From Eisenbergiella sp963559585 (GTDB taxonomy: Bacteria > Bacillota > Clostridia > Lachnospirales > Lachnospiraceae), in assembly GCA_963559585.1 (NCBI GenBank), contig CAUWLJ010000007.1:1-64000 (forward strand): 64,000 nt of DNA, in the 5' to 3' direction. The notes beneath the pieces were generated by a model. It saw nothing but the letters and a program-made list of their open reading frames with translations, was not told the DNA's origin and did no database searches. Below are positions 58,680 through 64,000 of this stretch, piece after piece. The position numbers and the translations under genes are program-made. The first letter of the stretch is position 1. The number at the start of each line of letters is the position of its first letter.

Positions 58680-59402
58680 ATGACTTATATTATTTTTGCG
58701 GCAGGGAAAGGGAAGAAGCTTCAGCCGTTGACTCTGAAGTATGCAAAGACACAGTATAAATTGGATACGGATACAACAATTTTGCAGAGAATGGTAAGAA
58801 AAATAAGAAAATATGATAAAAAAGCAGAGATAGTTGTCATTATAGGATATAAAGGTGAAAACCTGCAAAAAGAACTGGAGGCTGATAATGTAAAATTTGT
58901 TTTTAACCCTTTTTATGCAGTGACAAGCTCGGTTGCGTCTTTATGGTTTGCGAAAGATTATTTAGAGAAGGAAAACGTTGTTTTAATTAATGGAGACGTG
59001 GTTTTATCAGATGAAATTATTGAGCAGCATGTATGTGTACCAACCCAAAAGCCGTATCTTTTATTAGACAGCGGTGCTTCAGATAAAAATCGGTATTATG
59101 TGCAAATAAATGAAAATAAAGTGGTTGTATTAAGTAAGGAGTTGTCAGAATATTATGCAGAATACTGCCATGTTGTAAAACTGGATGCAGTTTCAGCTCG
59201 ATTGTTAAAACAAGAGATTATAGCTATGATACATTCAGATATGTATGATCAATATTTTGAGTCAGCATTGGTTCAATTAATTTTCTCATCAGAATTTGAA
59301 CTATACTTTGAAGATATAGCTGGATTTGATTGGGTAGAAGTGGATGAAGTAAACGACATGCTGAAAGCAAAAAATATCCATAAAAAGTCTGTTAAGCACT
59401 GA
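58680..59402 (+). CDS. licC: CTP:phosphocholine cytidylyltransferase LicC-like
   Basis: 240-aa nucleotidyltransferase forming CDP-choline. The N-terminal signature FAAGKGKKLQPLTLKYAK is the NTP-binding G-x-G-x-R/K-L-x-P-x-T loop with the AAG core; VLINGDVVLSDEI carries the metal-binding Asp, and the end has DWVEVDEVNDML. GGGGG is nine bases before ATG 58680, which overlaps nothing but directly follows licA. An alternative sugar-nucleotide specificity cannot be excluded from sequence alone. Confidence 0.88.
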   Translation: MTYIIFAAGKGKKLQPLTLKYAKTQYKLDTDTTILQRMVRKIRKYDKKAEIVVIIGYKGENLQKELEADNVKFVFNPFYAVTSSVASLWFAKDYLEKENVVLINGDVVLSDEIIEQHVCVPTQKPYLLLDSGASDKNRYYVQINENKVVVLSKELSEYYAEYCHVVKLDAVSARLLKQEIIAMIHSDMYDQYFESALVQLIFSSEFELYFEDIAGFDWVEVDEVNDMLKAKNIHKKSVKH

Positions 59403-59431
59403 CAAGATAGATATTATGGAGGAGACTATAG

Positions 59432-60163
59432 ATGAATGTGGCTGTTATTTTGGCAGGTGGAAAAGGAACCAGGGTTGGCGCAGGGATTCCGAAGCAGTTT
59501 ATTAAAGTGCAGGGGAAGCCAATTCTGGCATATACAATCGAGACATTTCAAAACCATTCCGAGATTGACGCAATCGAAGTTGTATGCATTGAACAGTATA
59601 TGGATGATATGAAAGAAATTGTACAGATGTATCATCTGTCAAAGGTAAAATGGATAGTTCAAGGCGGAGAAGATTTTCAGCATTCAGTTTTGAATGGGAT
59701 AGATAATTTGAAGCAAGAATGTAAAAATACGGATATAGTATTAATCCATTTCGGGGCATCTCCGTTTGTAAAGGATGATATTATTACAGATGCCATCAGA
59801 GTGTGCGGAAAAAGAGGTAATGCAATATCAACGACACCTTTTTATTTATTGTCTGGCGTTAAAGATGATGATGAAAAGTCTACAAAATGGATTGATCGTG
59901 ATACCGTTGCCTGCATGAATTCTCCGCATGCCTTCAAGTATGGCGTGATTAGAGAAATTTATGAAGAAGCTGAGAGAAAAGGGATGATTGAGACAGCAGA
60001 GCCGCATACAACTACTTTAATGTATATGCTGGGAAAGCCGATTTTTTTTTCAAAAGGAAGTCAAAGCAATATAAAAATTACAACTCAAGAGGATATAGAG
60101 TTATTTGAGGGGTATATCCTGCTAAAGCAAAGGAAAATGAGTGAAGAAAATGTAAAAATCTAA
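59432..60163 (+). CDS. IspD/TarI-like cytidylyltransferase
   Basis: 243-aa CTP-dependent cytidylyltransferase. VILAGGKGTRVGAGIPKQFI is the shared IspD/TarI motif; later blocks are IVLIHFGASPFV and a C-terminal NIKITTQEDIELFEG. It could make CDP-ribitol (TarI), CDP-ME (IspD) or another CDP-alditol. No TarJ reductase or isp gene is next to it; its place in a LicD-containing glycan cluster argues for activating a polyol phosphate. AAT-rich DNA like its neighbours. GGAGG precedes the ATG. Confidence 0.85.
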   Translation: MNVAVILAGGKGTRVGAGIPKQFIKVQGKPILAYTIETFQNHSEIDAIEVVCIEQYMDDMKEIVQMYHLSKVKWIVQGGEDFQHSVLNGIDNLKQECKNTDIVLIHFGASPFVKDDIITDAIRVCGKRGNAISTTPFYLLSGVKDDDEKSTKWIDRDTVACMNSPHAFKYGVIREIYEEAERKGMIETAEPHTTTLMYMLGKPIFFSKGSQSNIKITTQEDIELFEGYILLKQRKMSEENVKI

Positions 60164-60174
60164 GAGAGAGGATA

Positions 60175-60363
60175 GAAGCGATTGGAAGGAATAAGGAAAA
60201 AATCGAAGGTATCCATGCGCACCGCTGCGGGGCTCATATTTTTCATACCAACAGCAAACTTTCATGGCAGGGAGACGCGGTGGTGAACTACACGGAATAT
60301 GAGGTTCCCTATACGCGGGTGATCGAGGAGGCGCTTTCCTGTGCAGAGTCAGAATTGTCATAA
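60175..60363 (+). pseudogene. glf: UDP-galactopyranose mutase (glf) deletion remnant
   Basis: A frame of about 62 codons joins two separated conserved pieces of Glf: IHAHRCGAHIFHTNSK (normally near residue 60, V-H-x-Y-G-x-H-I-F-H-T) and WQGDAVVNYTEYEVPYTRVIE (normally far downstream, the QGNAVVNYTD region). The FAD-binding N-terminus and everything between and after are lost. It stands at the end of a locus with two GlfT2-like enzymes, which use the product of this mutase. Confidence 0.75.
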
Positions 60364-60540
60364 AACAGATGAAGGGTATAAGGCGTAAATTTTGTAAACA
60401 AAGTGTCAGGGATGTGGTGTCCGGGCGGCCGGCGGTATTCCGGCACTTTTTTTATTGCTTCCGGCTTGCGGCAGATAAAAAAACCACATATAATGAAGAG
60501 GGAAAGAAGGTTCTGTCTGCGGAAAACAAAAGGGAAAAAG

Positions 60541-61485
60541 ATGGGAAGTATTGATGCCATTACAAAAGAGTATACCTCTGATAACAGGAGGTTTGCGGAT
60601 CTGTTCAACTATCTGATCTATGATGGCAGACAGGTAATCCGCCCGCAGGATTTGAAGGAACAGGATGCAGCAGAGCTGGCGCTGCCTTACGGGGGGGACC
60701 GGAAAAGAATTGCGAAGCAGCGGATGCGGGACAATCTGAAGGCTTACTGTGCTAAGGAAGCCGGCGGCGTTACCTACCTGCTTTTGGGGGTGGAGAACCA
60801 GACGGACCAGCATTTTGCCATGCCTGTCAAGAACATGAATTACGATGCGATGAATTATGCTGCCCAGGTTACCGAAGCTGCAAAGCGCCGCCGGGAACAG
60901 AGGGTACAGCAGCAGGGGGATGAATATTTATCTGGCTTTGGAGCAGATGACCGCTTGACACCGGTGGTGACCCTGGCAGTATACTGGGGGGCGGATGAAT
61001 GGCAGGCTCCCAGAAGCCTGCATGGGATGTTCCCTGAGCTTCCCTGGGAGGTTCTCAGGTTTGTGCCGGATTATCAGATCAATCTGATCGTTCCGGCAGA
61101 GATCAAAGATTATGGTAAATTCCATACGGAGATCGGGCCTGTTCTGGAATTTATCAGAAATTCCAGGGATTTGGAAAAACTGAGGGAGCTGCTGAACGAA
61201 AAGCCTGTTTACCGGGAAATGGACAGGGAGAGCGCTGTACTGTTAAATGCGGTTGCCGGACTGCGGCTGAATTTGAAAAAGGAGAAAGGGGTTCTGAATA
61301 TGTGTAAGGCATGGGAGGATTATGCTAAGGATTATGCTGAAGATTATGCAAAAGAGCTGACAATAAAATCGGTCAGAAATATGATCCGGAAAGGAATCCC
61401 ATATGAAACTGCCAGGGGAATTATAGAGGGGGTCTCTGATGAAGAACTGAGACGGATGTATGAGGAGGAGCAGAAGCCCTTCTGA
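60541..61485 (+). CDS. Rpn-family PD-(D/E)XK nuclease / transposase-like protein
   Basis: 314-aa protein of the Rpn (recombination-promoting nuclease, formerly transposase_31) family. The start FADLFNYLIYDGRQVIRP and the core segment TYLLLGVENQTD (D/E-x-K-like site with Gln) are typical; the middle has TLAVYWGADEW. The C-terminal part contains a small in-frame repeat (DYAKDYAEDYAKEL) and a KGIPYETARGIIEGVS tail. Rpn proteins promote recombination and have been linked to phage defence; here the role is unknown. ATG 60541 begins MGSIDAITKEY; upstream frames have no SD. Confidence 0.82.
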   Translation: MGSIDAITKEYTSDNRRFADLFNYLIYDGRQVIRPQDLKEQDAAELALPYGGDRKRIAKQRMRDNLKAYCAKEAGGVTYLLLGVENQTDQHFAMPVKNMNYDAMNYAAQVTEAAKRRREQRVQQQGDEYLSGFGADDRLTPVVTLAVYWGADEWQAPRSLHGMFPELPWEVLRFVPDYQINLIVPAEIKDYGKFHTEIGPVLEFIRNSRDLEKLRELLNEKPVYREMDRESAVLLNAVAGLRLNLKKEKGVLNMCKAWEDYAKDYAEDYAKELTIKSVRNMIRKGIPYETARGIIEGVSDEELRRMYEEEQKPF

Positions 61486-61530
61486 TGCCATATGCTGATG
61501 ATTGGGACTGCGTATGAACGGAAAAAATAT

Positions 61531-61559
61531 TTGACATTTTGTATTACAGAAAATATACT
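61531..61559 (+). promoter_or_regulatory. Near-perfect promoter before the RHH-like gene
   Basis: A perfect TTGACA (61531-61536), a 17-bp spacer and TATACT (61554-61559). The transcript starts near 61566 and would also read into hisS. Confidence 0.85.
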
Positions 61560-61588
61560 GAAACGTAGATGCCAAGAGGAGAGTGCCC

Positions 61589-61759
61589 ATGGAAAAGAGA
61601 GGACGTCCCAAAGCGGATGTGATAAAAGAGCGTATTGTGACCATACGGATGTCTGAGGAGGAATATCACGCTTTGAAGGAATACTCTGCGAAACATCAAC
61701 AGACCATTACAAAGACGATCAAAACGGGAGTGGAGCTGCTGTACCAGGCCCGCCAGTGA
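61589..61759 (+). CDS. 56-aa ribbon-helix-helix-like DNA-binding protein
   Basis: A short gene with AGAGGAG seven bases before its ATG. The protein begins MEKRGRPKADVIKERIVTIR, an AT-hook-like RGRPK followed by a strand, then MSEEEYHALKEYSAKHQ and TITKTIKTGVELLYQ, two helices: the strand-helix-helix layout of CopG/Arc-type repressors and antitoxins. It has its own near-consensus promoter and no toxin-like partner next to it; hisS follows 46 bp later. It may be an orphan antitoxin or an autoregulator. Confidence 0.75.
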   Translation: MEKRGRPKADVIKERIVTIRMSEEEYHALKEYSAKHQQTITKTIKTGVELLYQARQ

Positions 61760-61805
61760 GGCACAGGATTTTGACAGGAGAAGGAAAAAAGAAAGGAAGC
61801 GGCAT

Positions 61806-63071
61806 ATGGCACTGAGTAAGAAGCCGGTCACCGGCATGAGAGACATTCTGCCAGGGGAGATGCAGATCAGGGATTACTGCATCAGTGTGATCAAGGATAC
61901 CTACGGTAAGTTTGGATTTACCTCCATAGAGACTCCCTGCGTGGAGAATATCGCCAATCTGACCAGTAAGCAGGGCGGAGATAATGAGAAGCTGATTTTT
62001 AAAATTTTAAAAAGAGGGGAGAAGCTGAACCTGGAGACAGCGCAGGAGGAAGCGGATCTGGTGGACGGAGGGTTACGATACGACCTGACCGTGCCGCTGG
62101 CGCGTTTTTATTCCAACAATGCCAGTCAGCTTCCCACGCCCTTTAAGGCGCTGCAGATCGGTAACGTATGGCGGGCAGACCGCCCCCAGAGAGGGCGTTA
62201 CCGTCAGTTTATGCAGTGCGACATCGATATTCTGGGCGAGCCCTCCAACCTGGCGGAGATCGAATTGATCCTGGCGACCACCACCACCCTGGGAAAACTG
62301 GGCTTTAAGAATTTTCAGATCCGAATTAATGATAGACGGATACTGAAGGCCATGGCGGCCTGCAGCGGCTTCCCGGAGGAGAGCTTTGACGCGGTTTTCA
62401 TCATTCTGGATAAGATGGACAAGATCGGCCTGGAAGGCGTGGAGAGTGAGCTTTCGGAGAGCGGCTTTGCGAAGGAGAGCATCGACCGTTATCTGGAGCT
62501 GTTCAGAGGACTGGAGCAGGCGCGGGATGGCCTGGCTTATCTGGCAGAGAAGCTTTCCGGCGTGCTGGAGCAGGAGGTGGCGGACAATCTTCGTGAGATC
62601 ACGGAGAGCGTGCAGGCCACAAAGGCGGCGGATTTTGAGATTGTTTTTGACCCCACTCTGGTGCGCGGCATGTCCTATTATACAGGCACTATTTTTGAGA
62701 TAGCCATTCCAGAGTTCGGAGGAAGCTGCGGAGGCGGCGGAAGATATGACGGGATGATTGGCAGATTTACCGGGAAGGACGTGCCGGCCTGCGGCTTTTC
62801 CATCGGTTTTGAACGCATTATCCTTCTGCTGATGGAGAATGGCTTCCAGATTCCCAACCGTCCTGCCAAGGTGGCCTATCTGCTGGAAAAGGGAGTGTCC
62901 GGCCAGGTGCTTACGGACTGCCTTGCCAGGGCGCAGGAGGAGCGTGCGGCGGGAACCCAGGTACTGGTGGCCCGTATGAACAAGAACAAGAAATTTCAGA
63001 AGGAGCAGCTGATGAAGGAAGGCTGGGAGGAATTTCGGGAAATTTACCGGGAGCCCATGAAAGGAAGATAA
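61806..63071 (+). CDS. hisS: Histidyl-tRNA synthetase
   Basis: 421-aa class II synthetase. Motif 1 region FGFTSIETPCVEN, motif 2 WRADRPQRGRYRQFMQCDID, the histidine-binding block RGMSYYTGTIFEI and motif 3 GFSIGFERII are present, with a C-terminal anticodon domain. AAAGGAAG precedes the ATG. I see no T-box leader in the short upstream gap. aspS follows after 107 bp, the standard hisS-aspS order of Firmicutes. Confidence 0.97.
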   Translation: MALSKKPVTGMRDILPGEMQIRDYCISVIKDTYGKFGFTSIETPCVENIANLTSKQGGDNEKLIFKILKRGEKLNLETAQEEADLVDGGLRYDLTVPLARFYSNNASQLPTPFKALQIGNVWRADRPQRGRYRQFMQCDIDILGEPSNLAEIELILATTTTLGKLGFKNFQIRINDRRILKAMAACSGFPEESFDAVFIILDKMDKIGLEGVESELSESGFAKESIDRYLELFRGLEQARDGLAYLAEKLSGVLEQEVADNLREITESVQATKAADFEIVFDPTLVRGMSYYTGTIFEIAIPEFGGSCGGGGRYDGMIGRFTGKDVPACGFSIGFERIILLLMENGFQIPNRPAKVAYLLEKGVSGQVLTDCLARAQEERAAGTQVLVARMNKNKKFQKEQLMKEGWEEFREIYREPMKGR

Positions 63072-63178
63072 CCGCATCGGCCCTTGAGGGAGGCTGTCGG
63101 CTTTTCGGAGGCGCGGACTGAGATATTACGATTAAAACGGATTGCTGGATACGGATTTACGATAGAATGGAGGAAATT

Positions 63179-64000
63179 ATGGCGGAATCAATGAAGGGAA
63201 TGAAGAGGACCCACCGCTGCGGAGAGCTGTCCGCAGCCAATGTGGGCCAGACCGTCACTGTGATGGGATGGGTGGCGAAGCAGAGAAATAAGGGTGGTAT
63301 TATTTTTGTGGATCTGCGGGACAGAAGCGGCATCCTTCAGGTGATCTTTGAGGAGAGCGACGCGGGAGCGGAGGGCTTTGCGAAGGCGGAGCGGATGCGC
63401 AGCGAGTATGTGGTAGCTGTGACCGGAAAGGTGGAGCGCAGAAGCGGGGCTGTGAATGAGAATCTGGCTACGGGAGAGATTGAGATCCGTGCCAATGAGA
63501 CCCGTATCCTTTCCGAGGCGCTTACTCCTCCCTTCCAGATCGAGGAGGATTCCAAGACCAAGGAGGAGCTTCGCTTAAAATACCGTTATCTGGATCTGCG
63601 CAGGCCCGATCTGCAGAGCAAGATCATGCTGAGAAGCAGGATCACCATGGCGGTGAGGGAGTTTATGACGAAGGAAGGCTTCCTGGAGATCGAGACTCCC
63701 ATGCTGAACAAGTCCACTCCTGAGGGAGCCAGAGACTACCTGGTGCCCAGCCGTGTGCATCCCGGCAATTTCTATGCCCTGCCCCAGTCCCCTCAGATCT
63801 TCAAGCAGCTTCTGATGTGCGGAGGATATGACCGGTATTTTCAGATTGCCAGATGCTTCAGGGACGAGGATCTGCGGGCAGACAGACAGCCGGAATTTAC
63901 CCAGATCGACATGGAGCTGTCCTTTGTGGATGCGGAGGATGTGATGGAGGTCAATGAAAGGCTTCTGAAATACATCTGTAAGGAGGCCATCGGCCTGGAG
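63179..64000 (+). CDS. aspS: Aspartyl-tRNA synthetase, 5' part (runs off the window)
   Basis: The first 274 codons of a class II synthetase. The N-terminal OB-fold (TVTVMGWVAKQRNKGGIIFVDLRDRSG) binds the anticodon; then EEELRLKYRYLDLRRP-type motif 1 region, LVPSRVHPGNFYALPQSPQ and motif 2 FRDEDLRADRQPEFTQID. GGAGGAAATT precedes ATG 63179. The bacterial-type GAD domain and motif 3 lie beyond the window. Confidence 0.97.
   Translation, partial: MAESMKGMKRTHRCGELSAANVGQTVTVMGWVAKQRNKGGIIFVDLRDRSGILQVIFEESDAGAEGFAKAERMRSEYVVAVTGKVERRSGAVNENLATGEIEIRANETRILSEALTPPFQIEEDSKTKEELRLKYRYLDLRRPDLQSKIMLRSRITMAVREFMTKEGFLEIETPMLNKSTPEGARDYLVPSRVHPGNFYALPQSPQIFKQLLMCGGYDRYFQIARCFRDEDLRADRQPEFTQIDMELSFVDAEDVMEVNERLLKYICKEAIGLE

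Overview
The window looks like a chromosomal segment of a strictly anaerobic Gram-positive Clostridia, most likely a Lachnospiraceae gut commensal. The evidence is a one-chain pyruvate:ferredoxin oxidoreductase followed by a group-B-type [FeFe]-hydrogenase, HemZ, DUF1540 and C-GCAxxG-C-C proteins, a perfect CIRCE element before groESL, SD sequences of the AGGAGG type, and an infC gene that appears to start at AUU. Most of the sequence is GC-rich. Two stretches are clearly more AT-rich and look acquired: about 18.8-22.2 kb and about 54.7-60.2 kb. I saw no rRNA, tRNA or CRISPR array.

Layout. 0.2-2.8 kb: polar amino-acid ABC transporter. 2.8-9.3 kb: purC, a HAD phosphatase, a sugar-type MFS exporter/importer, a VanY-type carboxypeptidase, a SEC-C protein, a C-GCAxxG-C-C protein and a Crp/Fnr regulator. 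9.25-9.44 kb: remnants of an MNT/HEPN toxin-antitoxin pair. 9.6-12 kb: a thioredoxin / rhodanese / CoA-disulfide-reductase-rhodanese operon with a Crp-like dyad about 41 bp before the predicted start of transcription. 12.2-18.7 kb: LysR regulator divergent from nifJ, then the hydrogenase. 18.8-22.2 kb: a decayed island with pieces of hsdM, hsdS, hsdR and a tyrosine integrase around an intact three-gene cassette (DUF3990 ADP-ribosyltransferase-like protein, unknown protein, NADAR protein). 22.3-26 kb: thrS and a GT39-type membrane glycosyltransferase with in-frame 36-bp repeats. 26-30.2 kb: cobalamin riboswitch, corrinoid ABC transporter and a divergent PduO-type adenosyltransferase. 30.5-33.5 kb: DUF1540 protein, sulfatase, GNAT. 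33.6-36.2 kb: infC-rpmI-rplT with attenuator leader, and pyrF. 36.3-37.2 kb: a second ART-like gene with a small partner. 37.5-43.2 kb: AraC-type regulator, acyltransferase, Cof-type HAD, PHP phosphoesterase, ABC-F. 43.4-52.1 kb: groES-groEL, YdcF, apt, bifunctional Rel, MBL hydrolase, hemZ. 52.4-60.4 kb: serine recombinase and a surface-glycan locus (two GlfT2-like transferases, LicD, LicA, LicC, IspD/TarI-like, glf remnant). 60.5-64 kb: Rpn nuclease, a 56-aa RHH-like protein, hisS and the start of aspS.

Most interesting reading. Directly after the serine recombinase lie two 24-bp imperfect inverted repeats (19/24 matching) enclosing a near-consensus promoter that now points away from the glycan operon. 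This is the architecture of an invertible-promoter phase switch, caught in what would be the OFF orientation. Second, two unrelated loci carry ADP-ribosyltransferase-like proteins with the same H-G / G-x-G-x-Y / Q-x-C-I signature, one paired with a NADAR protein and one with a 68-aa upstream gene: both are candidate toxin-antitoxin or defence modules. Third, a structured element of about 128 bp occurs twice in opposite orientation (30.9 and 41.4 kb) and ends in a terminator-like hairpin in both copies.

All calls come from reading the sequence; no database search or folding program was run.
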